Assembly: GCF_012933505.1 (NCBI RefSeq)
Contig: NZ_JABBNB010000007.1
Span: 124,001-188,000 of the forward strand
Direction of reading: 5' to 3'
DNA: 64,000 nt
From: Gordonia asplenii
GTDB taxonomy: Bacteria > Actinomycetota > Actinomycetes > Mycobacteriales > Mycobacteriaceae
The notes under the pieces are model-generated. The model was not told the origin of the DNA, ran no database searches, and saw nothing but the letters and a program-made list of their open reading frames with translations. Numbering within the stretch: the stretch's first letter is position 1; the number at the start of each line of letters is the position of its first letter. Below, one piece after another: positions 35,883-43,785 of this stretch. The position numbers were made by a program, and so were the translations under genes.

Positions 35883-36161
35883 CCGCTCCCCGAGTGCCGA
35901 CCGAGCTTGCGAGTTCGGTGTAACGAGGGGCCGGCGACACAAACAGACCACCGCACCACGCACCCAAAACCGAATGCACCCAACAGATTTCACGCCGCAA
36001 CACGTTCTCTCACACTCAACACCAATAGTTCCGGGTTGACCGCGAGAAAACGTGTTGAAGTTCGTCTAGCAGCCACGTCGCAGTGGCCGGGCTGGTCTTC
36101 TCGGCTCACCAGACCCCTCGTTACACCGAACTCGCAAGCTCGTTCGGCACTCGGGGAGCGG
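35883..36161. repeat. 279-bp terminal-inverted-repeat element, copy C
   Basis: Third copy of the element with inverted ends 35883-35930 and 36113-36161. The left hairpin arm pair is CCGACC/GTTCGG (one mismatch), a hybrid of the two stem types. The core matches A and B with few substitutions. Confidence 0.85.
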
Positions 36162-36300
36162 GGGGTGGCCCGGACTCGCACGCTCGTTCGGCACTCGGGG
36201 GGCGAGGCGGTCCGAATTCGCGAGCTCGGTCGGCACTCGGGGAGCGGGGGTGGCCCGAACTCGCGAGCTCGTTCGGCACTCGGGGATCTGGGCGGATCAG
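36162..36300. repeat. Right-hand half-copies of the palindromic repeat
   Basis: Three further right-end half-copies (around 36172, 36207 and 36258), each ending GGCACTCGGGG. They separate the array from ung. One keeps the perfect stem CCGAAC...GTTCGG, one uses a G-T pair, and one is mismatched. No gene is supported between 34805 and 36317. Confidence 0.7.
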
Positions 36301-36317
36301 GTTCGCTTCCACGAACC

Positions 36318-37007
36318 TCAGCTCGGCAGTCTCCAGTCCACTGGGTCGGCCCCCAGGTCCTCCAATGCCTCGTTCGCTCGGCTGAATGGGCGCGAGCCGA
36401 AGAAGCCGCGCGACGCCGACAGCGGCGACGGGTGCGGCGATTCGATCACCGGGACGTCGGGCAGCCATTCCTTCAAGTTGCGGGCGTCGTTGCCCCACAG
36501 GATCGCGACGAGCGGTTCGCCTTCGCGGGCCACGAGCGCTTTGATCGCGCACTCGGTGACCGCCTCCCACCCCTTGCCTCGATGGGACGCGGGGGCGCCC
36601 GGCGACACTGTCAGCACCCTGTTGAGCAGGAGCACGCCGGCGTCTGCCCACGGCGTCAGATCACCGTTGGCCGGCTTGTCGTAGCCGAGGTCGTCGCAGT
36701 ACTCGGTGTAGATGTTGGCCAGCGAACGCGGGATCGGCGAGACGTCGGGTGCGACCGAAAAGCTCAGTCCCACAGCATGTCCCGGCGTCGGGTAGGGATC
36801 CTGCCCGACGATCAGGACGCGCACGTCGTCGAACGGCTTGGTGAACGCCCGCAACACGTTGACGCCCGCCGGCAGGTAGCCGCGCCCGTCGGCGATCTCG
36901 GCACGCAGAAACTTGCCCATCTCGGTGATGACCGGCGCGACCGGTTCCAGAGCGAGCGCCCACCTCGGATCGAGGAGTTCGGACAGCGGCTTGGGAGCGG
37001 ACGTCAC
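36318..37007 (-). CDS. ung: Uracil-DNA glycosylase
   Basis: 229 residues from the GTG at 37007. Family 1 UDG: the water-activating motif [18 protein letters not shown] and the DNA-loop motif [18 protein letters not shown] are intact, with LIVGQDPYP aspartate and the catalytic histidine present. It removes uracil arising from cytosine deamination, which matters in a high-GC genome. The start overlaps the gamma carbonic anhydrase stop by 4 bp (GTGA). Orthologue position: Rv2976c. Its stop is close to the repeat array. Confidence 0.97.
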   Translation of the reverse strand: MTSAPKPLSELLDPRWALALEPVAPVITEMGKFLRAEIADGRGYLPAGVNVLRAFTKPFDDVRVLIVGQDPYPTPGHAVGLSFSVAPDVSPIPRSLANIYTEYCDDLGYDKPANGDLTPWADAGVLLLNRVLTVSPGAPASHRGKGWEAVTECAIKALVAREGEPLVAILWGNDARNLKEWLPDVPVIESPHPSPLSASRGFFGSRPFSRANEALEDLGADPVDWRLPS

Positions 37008-37543
37008 GCCTCGGCCTCCGGGCCGTCGAGCCGACGCAGCGCGGTGCGGTAGTACTGACCGTTCTGAAAGTACATTTCGACGTTGCCGTCGAGATGCCCC
37101 TCGGGCACCTCGTAGCCGGCGCGGACTTTCGCCGGAACACCCAAAGCCATTGCGCGCGAGGGTACTTCGAAATTGAACGGGACCACGGCACCGGCCCCGA
37201 CGATGGCACCCGCGCCGACCACCGAGCCGTTGAGCACGATCGACCCGGACGCGATGAGGCAACCGTCGCCGATCGTGGAGCCTTCAATGTGCGCGTTGTG
37301 CCCGACAACGCACCCCGCGCCGATGACTGTCGGATCCATTGGCGTGCAATGGATTACGGTGCCGTCCTGGATGTTTGTGCGGGCCCCGACGGTGATGGTG
37401 CCGTAGTCGCCGCGCAGCACCGCCCCCGGCCACACCGACACGCCGTCGCCGAGGGTGACGGCGCCGATCACTGTGGCATCGGGGTGAACATATACGTCTT
37501 TGCCCAGGACCGGTTCACGATCGCCGAGTGCATATATCGCCAT
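37004..37543 (-). CDS. Gamma carbonic anhydrase-family protein
   Basis: 179 residues of left-handed beta-helix hexapeptide repeats ([20 protein letters not shown]). The three zinc-type histidines are His65 (TVIHCTP), His82 and His85 (GHNAHIEG), as in Cam/CaiE/YrdA-type gamma-CA proteins. Catalytic activity of this subgroup is often unproven. ATG at 37543; coupled to ung by a 4-bp overlap. Confidence 0.92.
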   Translation of the reverse strand: MAIYALGDREPVLGKDVYVHPDATVIGAVTLGDGVSVWPGAVLRGDYGTITVGARTNIQDGTVIHCTPMDPTVIGAGCVVGHNAHIEGSTIGDGCLIASGSIVLNGSVVGAGAIVGAGAVVPFNFEVPSRAMALGVPAKVRAGYEVPEGHLDGNVEMYFQNGQYYRTALRRLDGPEAEA

Positions 37544-37603
37544 GGGGGCAAGATAGCGCGCTACGCCGCACCCCGACCCGGCGGCCCGCCGTTAGGCAGA
37601 CGT

Positions 37604-38455
37604 CTAATCCCATTCCATCCAGAAGTCGAGTTCCAGATCCGTCTCCGACGGCGACACCTGGTAGGCGGTGAAATCGGTGACGCCGTCGGCGGCGAGCACC
37701 GCGTCGTCGATGTAGCACTGTCCGGTGGCCGCCGACGACGGCTTGGTGATGATGCTCATCGCGGCGTCGCCCATGATGTCGACGGTGCGACTGCGCGACA
37801 CCAGTTCGTTGGACAGGATGTTGCGCACCGCGGCGGTGTCGATGGTGGTGCGCGGCCACAGTGAGTTGGCGGCGACGCCGTCGGCCGCGAGCTCGGCGGC
37901 CAAGCCGATGGTCACCAGCGACATCGAGAACTTCGAGATCGTGTAGGCGGTGCCGATGTTCGCGAACCACTTGGGGTCGAGGTTCAGCGGTGGCGACAGG
38001 GTGAGGATGTGCGCATTCGGCGACTTGCGCAAGTGCGGAATCGCCGCGCGCGACAACATGAACGCTCCGCGCGCGTTGATGCTCTGCATCAGGTCGTACT
38101 TCTTCATGCTGATGTGTTCGGTCGGCGTGAGATCGAGGGCGCTCGCGTTGTTCACGACGATGTCGATGCCGCCGAACTTCTCCACCGTCGCCGCGACAGC
38201 GGCATTCACCGACTCTTCGTCACGAACGTCGCCGACGATGGGCAGCGCCTGTCCGCCCGCCTCCTCGATCGCCTTGGCCGCGGTGTAGATGGTGCCCGGC
38301 AACTTGGGATGCGGCTCGGCGGTCTTCGCGACGAGTGCGACGTTGGCTCCGGCTCGTGCCGCGCGGACCGCGATGGCTTCGCCGATGCCGCGACTGCCGC
38401 CGGACATGATCAGGGTACGGCCTTCGAGCGGACGGTCTTGTGACGTCATCGTCAC
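37604..38455 (-). CDS. SDR-family oxidoreductase
   Basis: 283 residues. The Rossmann motif GGSRGIG (19-25), NNAS and the YTISK active site (Tyr-x-x-x-Lys) show a classical short-chain dehydrogenase of the HSDL2-like group (PPLNLDPKWF, AYTISKFSMS, NSLWPRTTIDTAAV). Substrate unknown; fatty-acyl or steroid compounds are usual for the group. Divergent from the XRE-TetR regulator across 139 bp, so it is its likely target. Confidence 0.9.
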   Translation of the reverse strand: MTMTSQDRPLEGRTLIMSGGSRGIGEAIAVRAARAGANVALVAKTAEPHPKLPGTIYTAAKAIEEAGGQALPIVGDVRDEESVNAAVAATVEKFGGIDIVVNNASALDLTPTEHISMKKYDLMQSINARGAFMLSRAAIPHLRKSPNAHILTLSPPLNLDPKWFANIGTAYTISKFSMSLVTIGLAAELAADGVAANSLWPRTTIDTAAVRNILSNELVSRSRTVDIMGDAAMSIITKPSSAATGQCYIDDAVLAADGVTDFTAYQVSPSETDLELDFWMEWD

Positions 38456-38573
38456 GTCCTTTCTTCACGCTCGCAGAGGAGACCACGAGCTAACGATCGG
38501 TCGTACTGACTGTGCCGGTTGGCGACATTTCTTGTCAATACCTGCAGAAAGATTCGACACGCGCTGACTCAAG

Positions 38574-38592
38574 TGTTCAGATATTCTAAACA
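38574..38592. promoter_or_regulatory. Palindromic operator upstream of the XRE-TetR gene
   Basis: TGTTCAGATATTCTAAACA is a dyad of the form TGTTNAGANNNTCTNAACA, ending 2 bp before the regulator's ATG. A -10-like TATTCT lies inside it. This suggests repression of the regulator's own promoter and possibly of the divergent SDR gene. Confidence 0.55.
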
Positions 38593-38594
38593 CC

Positions 38595-39500
38595 ATGGAT
38601 GCTGAAACCGAATCGTCCGACCCCGGCCGCCGGATCCGCGCGGCCCGGACGGCGCGCTCGATCTCGCTGCGCTCACTCGCCTCGACGATCGGCGTGAGCC
38701 CCGCGACGCTCAGTCAGATCGAGAACGGACACACCGGACTGAGCGTGCGACGCCTCGAAGCCATCGCCGGCGCATTGGGCGTGAGTGCGGGCATCCTCCT
38801 CGACGGGCGCGACGACGCGGCGTCGGCGAGCTCCCCGCGCCGCCCGCGTGAGGCGGGCACGCATTGGCGCACCTACTCCCCGCTCGACTTCGACCCGATT
38901 CTGCTCGGCGCGCTCGACGAGTTCCTCGACGTCGGCTATCACGGCACCAGCATGCGCAAGATCTCGGCGCGCTGCGGTGTCTCGGTACCCGGCATCTACG
39001 GGCACTACGCCAGCAAGCAAGACCTCCTGATGACGGTCCTGTCGGAGACGATGAGCGAACTCGAATGGCGAGCCGACGCGGCCGTCGCCGAGGGCCACGA
39101 CCCCGTCGGCAAGTTCTGCCTCATCGTCGAGAATCTCGCCCTGTTCCACACCCATCGCCGCCAACTCGGCTTCCTCGGCACCAGTGAGGTGCGCGCACTC
39201 GAACCGGCCAACGACGAAGCGATCGCGGCGCGTCGCAATCGGCAGCAGGTGACGCTCGACGGCTTCGTGTTCGACGCCGTGCGCGCGGGCGACTTCCACG
39301 TCCGCGATCCCGGCGACGCGGCGCGCGCGGTCGTCACGATGTGCACGTCCCTGCCCAATTGGTGGCAGCCCGACGGCCGGCTGCATCCCGAGGACATCGC
39401 CGCCGACTACGTGGGTTTCGCGCTGCGGTTGATGGGACACCGTGCGGCTGAGATCAAAATGACTGCCAGCCATGAAGATTCGGCTCCGCGCCGTCGATGA
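38595..39500 (+). CDS. XRE-TetR fusion transcriptional regulator
   Basis: 301 residues with two DNA-binding domains. Residues 10-75 form an XRE/Cro-type HTH (IRAARTARSISLRSLASTIG, SPATLSQIENGHTGLSVRRL). Residues about 100-150 form a TetR HTH (LLGALDEFLDVGYHGTSMRK, RCGVSVPGIYGHYASKQDLL), followed by a TetR-type ligand domain. No ribosome site is obvious before the ATG. The 3' end overlaps the convergent thiL gene by 47 bp. Probably controls the divergent SDR gene. Confidence 0.88.
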   Translation: MDAETESSDPGRRIRAARTARSISLRSLASTIGVSPATLSQIENGHTGLSVRRLEAIAGALGVSAGILLDGRDDAASASSPRRPREAGTHWRTYSPLDFDPILLGALDEFLDVGYHGTSMRKISARCGVSVPGIYGHYASKQDLLMTVLSETMSELEWRADAAVAEGHDPVGKFCLIVENLALFHTHRRQLGFLGTSEVRALEPANDEAIAARRNRQQVTLDGFVFDAVRAGDFHVRDPGDAARAVVTMCTSLPNWWQPDGRLHPEDIAADYVGFALRLMGHRAAEIKMTASHEDSAPRRR

Positions 39501-40482
39501 ACACCCCGGCGCCCGCCGATGCGCGGCCGATGATCGTCCAGCCGTGCGGCGGGGCGTCGCCGAACGCCGCCAGCAACTGGTGGTCCTCGCCACCGGCGAG
39601 CGCCCAGCGTCGAACCGAATCGTCGTCGCCGATCAGCTCCGCGATGACCGGCGCGAACCTAGGCGTCGGGATGGACCGCGATGACACATCCAGTCGCACA
39701 AGCGAAGCCGCCGACATCGTGATGAGTTCTTCGATGAGCGCGTCGGACACGTCGGTCATCGCGTCGGCTCCCACCGCCGCCGCGCGAGGGCCCTGCGCCA
39801 AGTCGGGCGCGGGCAGCACGAAGGCACTGACCGCCTCGTCGATCGCCCAGTGCTCGGATCGCCTTGTGCGACTGCGTAATCCGTCGACCCCGGTGGCGAG
39901 GACCGCATATCCGGCGGCGGCTGCGCCCAGCGGTCCGCTGACCGCCAGCACGTCGCCGGGTCTGACATTCGCCAGCGTCACGGGCCCGGCGTCGAGCACA
40001 CCGACACTCGTCACGGCGAGGGAGATCTCCGACGCCGAGACCAGGTCGCCGCCGAGGACGCGCCCGCCGAGTCGGTGCGTCTGATCGATGATGCCCTGAT
40101 TGATCTCCAGCAGGGTCGTGACCGGCGTGGTCGGGGGCATGGCGATCGATACCAGCACCCCCGACAGCCGGGCGCCCATCGCGGCGACGTCGGCCGCGCT
40201 GGCGATCACCGACCGCGCGCCGATCTGCCACGGGGTGGACCAATCCAGCCGAAAGTGCCTGTCCTGCACCGCGGTATCCACCGACAGGACGGTCTGGCGG
40301 TTGCCCGCGAGGACGGCGGCGTCGTCGCCGGTACCGATCACGATGTCTTCGGCGACCTCGGAATCGGCACCGGCGGAGCGCATCACCGCGAGCAGCGCCC
40401 GCTCGCCGACGTCGGCGATCGTCTGATTCACCTCGTTGACCACAGCGGTCAGTGTAGGTGCACCCTCGATCGGACCGGACAT
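39454..40482 (-). CDS. thiL: Thiamine-monophosphate kinase
   Basis: 342 residues. DIVIGTGDDAAVL is the family's metal-binding motif (GDDAA), and ASAADVAAMGARLSGVLVS and GGDLVSASEISLAVTSVG complete the AIR-synthase-like fold. ThiL phosphorylates thiamine phosphate to the cofactor ThDP. The ATG at 40482 is only 14 bp from the divergent DUF3515 start. Orthologue position: Rv2977c. The 3' end overlaps the XRE-TetR gene by 47 bp. Confidence 0.95.
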   Translation of the reverse strand: MSGPIEGAPTLTAVVNEVNQTIADVGERALLAVMRSAGADSEVAEDIVIGTGDDAAVLAGNRQTVLSVDTAVQDRHFRLDWSTPWQIGARSVIASAADVAAMGARLSGVLVSIAMPPTTPVTTLLEINQGIIDQTHRLGGRVLGGDLVSASEISLAVTSVGVLDAGPVTLANVRPGDVLAVSGPLGAAAAGYAVLATGVDGLRSRTRRSEHWAIDEAVSAFVLPAPDLAQGPRAAAVGADAMTDVSDALIEELITMSAASLVRLDVSSRSIPTPRFAPVIAELIGDDDSVRRWALAGGEDHQLLAAFGDAPPHGWTIIGRASAGAGVFIDGAEPNLHGWQSF

Positions 40483-40488
40483 TAAACT
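40483..40488 (+). promoter_or_regulatory. Candidate -10 element of a leaderless DUF3515 transcript
   Basis: TAAACT ends 8 nt before the GTG at 40497, the spacing expected if transcription starts at or next to the start codon. No ribosome site is visible between them. A leaderless message is therefore likely; such transcripts are common in mycolata. Confidence 0.45.
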
Positions 40489-40496
40489 GGGCTGCC

Positions 40497-41063
40497 GTGA
40501 GCGATGCTTCCGACGACACTCCCGCCCCCGACGAAACCGTCGCCGAGACCACCGGCGCGTCGACTCCGGGGCGCCTGCATCCCGCGTTGATCGCGACGCT
40601 CGTCGCGATTCCGGTGATGGTGCTGGTCGGGTTCATCGCCTTCGCCGCGCTCAAGCCCGACGCCGGTTCCCCGATCGATGCCTATGCCTCGGCGTCGAAC
40701 ACCTCCGCCGACTGCGCGAAGCTGGTGAGTGCGCTGCCCGCGACCTTCAACGGCTACGAGAGCAAGAGCGTCGACGGGGATGTCGTGCGCTGGGCCTCGA
40801 CGTCGGGCGGCGAGGCGATCAGCCTGCGCTGCGGCGTCGGGCGCCCTGACGGGCTGGCGCCGTCGTCGAAGTTGCAGGTGGTGCACCCGGTGCAGTGGTT
40901 CATCACCGACACGATCGACGGGCGGGGCCAGGCCTATGTGGCCGTCGATCATCGCCCGTACGTCGCGATGTGGGTGCCGATCAACGCGGGCAACGCGGCG
41001 ATCACCGAAGTGTCCGGAATCATCGACCGCACGCTGCCCCGCGCTCCACTCGACCTGGGGTGA
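40497..41063 (+). CDS. DUF3515-family membrane-anchored protein
   Basis: 188 residues from the GTG at 40497. A short acidic cytoplasmic N-terminus and one helix (LIATLVAIPVMVLVGFIAFAAL) are followed by an extracytoplasmic domain with two cysteines (SADCAKL, SLRCGVG), typical of DUF3515. The family is conserved near thiL in Mycobacteriales (compare Rv2980). Function unknown. It converges on the amidohydrolase with a 2-bp gap. Confidence 0.85.
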   Translation: MSDASDDTPAPDETVAETTGASTPGRLHPALIATLVAIPVMVLVGFIAFAALKPDAGSPIDAYASASNTSADCAKLVSALPATFNGYESKSVDGDVVRWASTSGGEAISLRCGVGRPDGLAPSSKLQVVHPVQWFITDTIDGRGQAYVAVDHRPYVAMWVPINAGNAAITEVSGIIDRTLPRAPLDLG

Positions 41064-41065
41064 CC

Positions 41066-42682
41066 TCACCCGGGCAGTGACGTCCGCCGACCGCCGACGA
41101 CGTGTATCACCGGGCGCGCGACGAGCAGCGAATCGGGCCCTCGCACAAACGAATCGGTGTCGAGAACGATGAAATCGGCGGCGTAACCCGCAGTCAATCG
41201 ACCGGTGAACGATTCCATCTGACTCGCGTACGCCGCGTCGGATGTGCCATGCGCGAACGCCTCCGCCATCGACAGCGCATACCGCGGATTATTCGGCGGC
41301 AGTGTCGGATCGATGGCCGACCGGCGGGTGGTGGCGATGAACATGTTGGGCAGCGGTGCGTTGGGCGCTGTCGGCGCGTCGGTGCCGAACGCCACGACCG
41401 CGCCCGCGTCGGTGAACTCCGGCCAGGCGAAGCCGCGCTCGACGCGATGGTCACCGAGTACCGCGGCCCAGTTCTCGCCGATGGCGGGATCACTGTGCAC
41501 CGGCTGCATCGATGCCACCACGCCCAGTGCCGCGAGCCGCTCGACGTTGTGCGGCGCAACGTACTCGAGGTGCTCGAGCCGGTGACGCCGAGTCGCCCGG
41601 GGACCGTTGCGTATCGCAGCCTGTTCGAGCGCGTCCAAGGCCAGATCCGACGCCGCATCACCGATGGCGTGCATCGCGATCTGCAAGCCCGCCGCGTCGG
41701 CGGCCACCACCACCGCGGTCAGCGCGTCGCGATCCCACAGCGGGTCCGGATGCGAACCGTCGGCGAACGGATGCGACATCGCCGCGGTACAGCTGTCGAT
41801 GACGCCGTCGACCATCAGTTTGATGCCGCGCACCGACAGCCACGGCGAGTCCAGCCGAGCCCGCAGCTCCACCGCGCGCGCCACCTGGGCGAGGTTCTCG
41901 GCGTCGGTGGCCCGCTGTTCGACGAGCCAATGCATCGCGACGCGCACCGGAAGCCGTCCGTCACCGGCGGCGAGCGCGCGTTCGAGAGCGCCGAGGTCAT
42001 CGTCGGTGGTGGCCATATCAACCACCGTGGTGACTCCGTCGGCGCGATAACGGTGCAAGGCCAGTCGCAGGGCGTCGTCACGCTGCTGATCGGTCACCTG
42101 CGCATCCAGGAACGTGCGCATGAGCTGAAGTGACGCGGCTTCATACAGCATGCCGTCGGGTTCGCCCGCGGCGTCACGGCCGATCTGGCCGCCGATCGGA
42201 TCCGGCGTCGAGGAGTCGATGCCCAGCTCGCGCAGTGCCGCGGAGTTCAGCCACGAGGAATGTTGATCATTGGCCGTGAGATACACCGGGCGGTCGGGTT
42301 CGACGGCATCGAGCAGTGCGCGCGTCGGCCGTCCGCCGTCGATCGCGGTATACAACCAGCCGTGTCCGACGATGCGCGGGGCCGCCGGATCGGCACCAGC
42401 GAACGCGGTGATCCGCCGGGCGATCTCGGCGAGGTCACCGGCGTCGAGCAGGTCGATCTGGGCCAGCGACTCGCCGAAACCCACGATGTGCGTGTGCGCG
42501 TCGATGAATCCCGGCATCGTCAGCCTGCCGTGTAGATCGACTACCTCCGCGCGCTCGAATCGCTGGTCGGCGACGTCGGCGTCACCGACGAACACGATCC
42601 GATCATCTTGCACCACAACCGATTCCGCCCATGTGCTGCCCGGCGAGAACACCCGGCCGCCACGATAGTGAACCGTCGTCAT
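41066..42682 (-). CDS. Amidohydrolase (YtcJ-like)
   Basis: 538 residues from the ATG at 42682 (GGGAGGT ribosome site). Metal ligands of the amidohydrolase superfamily: HxH in PGFIDAHTHIVGFG, the lysine-containing IKLMVDGVIDS segment, histidines in MHAIGDAA and HRLEHLEY, and Asp in FGTDAPTAP. The YtcJ subgroup hydrolyses amides or carbamates of unknown nature. It overlaps the C45-type hydrolase gene by 4 bp and is the last gene of the permease-hydrolase-amidohydrolase operon. Confidence 0.9.
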   Translation of the reverse strand: MTTVHYRGGRVFSPGSTWAESVVVQDDRIVFVGDADVADQRFERAEVVDLHGRLTMPGFIDAHTHIVGFGESLAQIDLLDAGDLAEIARRITAFAGADPAAPRIVGHGWLYTAIDGGRPTRALLDAVEPDRPVYLTANDQHSSWLNSAALRELGIDSSTPDPIGGQIGRDAAGEPDGMLYEAASLQLMRTFLDAQVTDQQRDDALRLALHRYRADGVTTVVDMATTDDDLGALERALAAGDGRLPVRVAMHWLVEQRATDAENLAQVARAVELRARLDSPWLSVRGIKLMVDGVIDSCTAAMSHPFADGSHPDPLWDRDALTAVVVAADAAGLQIAMHAIGDAASDLALDALEQAAIRNGPRATRRHRLEHLEYVAPHNVERLAALGVVASMQPVHSDPAIGENWAAVLGDHRVERGFAWPEFTDAGAVVAFGTDAPTAPNAPLPNMFIATTRRSAIDPTLPPNNPRYALSMAEAFAHGTSDAAYASQMESFTGRLTAGYAADFIVLDTDSFVRGPDSLLVARPVIHVVGGRRTSLPG

Positions 42683-43785
42683 CGAAGACCTCCCACCGTC
42701 GCGCCCGGCGCGACCATTGTTCGAAACTCGGTATCGGCCACCGGCGAGCCGACCTTGATCTGCGCGGTACACGACGCCGGGGACAGCGCGATGGTCGCCA
42801 GCGTCGACCATCGATCGCCGAACTGCGCATCGGGGCTTGGGACGCAACACAATTGGGGCTCCCCCGGACCCGACCGCAGCACCTGCGCCAGGTCCACCGC
42901 GCACGTCGGAACGCTACCGGCGCGCACGGCGTCGGCCATTCTGGCCTCGATGAGCGCGAGGCGCTGTTGGGAGTCGGGGTCGTACAGGCCCGACTTCTCG
43001 CCCATCGCGTTCGACGCCGCCAGGAAGTGGTTGGTGTGTACGACGAACCCGTTGCGCGGCAACAGTATCGCTGTGCCTGCCGGGCTGATCTCCACGCACG
43101 CAACCGAGTCGCGATCGACCAGCGTGAGGGCACCTGAGCTGGCCATCGGCGTCTGCGCGACGATGTCGATCGCCTCGGCGACCGACTCCGCGTCGGCGAG
43201 CAGTCGGGCGGCGAGCAGGTGGATGGGCACCGCCGTGGGCGCGTCGTCGCGGTGCCCGAGGATGTTGAAGAACACGCCGACTCCGGCGTCGTTGATGCCG
43301 ATCTTCGCCAGGATGCCGGCCTCGGTCAGGCCCGTGTATCCCACGCGTGTACCCGCCACGCTCTGCGTGTGCCAACCGCGACTCAGCTCGTCATGCCAAT
43401 CCCACGTCTGAATACCGAAGGGGCTCACCGATTCCGGCGTCGGATCGATTACCAGGGTGGAGCACTCGGGCGATGCGGAGCCGGCCAGCGCCAGAATCTC
43501 GGTGCGTCCGTTGAGCGCCAGGACATTCCACGGCTCCAGCCCGCTGCCCGTCGCGACACCGGCGAGTTCGGCGGCGGTCGCCTCGTGCCAGCGGGCCACC
43601 GAATCGCCGATCCGGCCCGCGTGTTCGCGAAGCTGTCGTTCGGTGACGCCGATCGAGGCGAACAACCTCGAGTACAGCTCCAGCACCCCCGGCAGGACCT
43701 CGCGCAGGACCTGCCCGCGGGCTCGCCCCCGGTCGGCGGCAGAACTGGCGTCGATCGACAGATGAAGCGGTTCACCGGCGCGCAT
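42679..43785 (-). CDS. C45-family autoproteolytic acyltransferase/hydrolase
   Basis: 368 residues from the ATG at 43785. Cys108 in SPECSTLVI is the expected N-terminal nucleophile after self-cleavage, as in isopenicillin-N acyltransferase and acid ceramidase-like Ntn hydrolases. GRARGQVLREVLPGVLELY and WDWHDELSRGWHTQS match the family. It would cleave or transfer an acyl-amide group. Its start overlaps the permease stop by 1 bp (TGATG). Flanked by a permease and an amidohydrolase, it probably acts on an imported acylated amine; the substrate is unknown. Confidence 0.85.
   Translation of the reverse strand: MRAGEPLHLSIDASSAADRGRARGQVLREVLPGVLELYSRLFASIGVTERQLREHAGRIGDSVARWHEATAAELAGVATGSGLEPWNVLALNGRTEILALAGSASPECSTLVIDPTPESVSPFGIQTWDWHDELSRGWHTQSVAGTRVGYTGLTEAGILAKIGINDAGVGVFFNILGHRDDAPTAVPIHLLAARLLADAESVAEAIDIVAQTPMASSGALTLVDRDSVACVEISPAGTAILLPRNGFVVHTNHFLAASNAMGEKSGLYDPDSQQRLALIEARMADAVRAGSVPTCAVDLAQVLRSGPGEPQLCCVPSPDAQFGDRWSTLATIALSPASCTAQIKVGSPVADTEFRTMVAPGATVGGLR

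Noticed and set aside
34805..36300. Several ORFs of 60-140 codons, some starting MLRREICWVHS or MKSVGC
   Set aside because: They arise because the repeat elements are open in several frames. Translations are repeat-derived, the frames differ between copies, and no ribosome site or known domain is seen.
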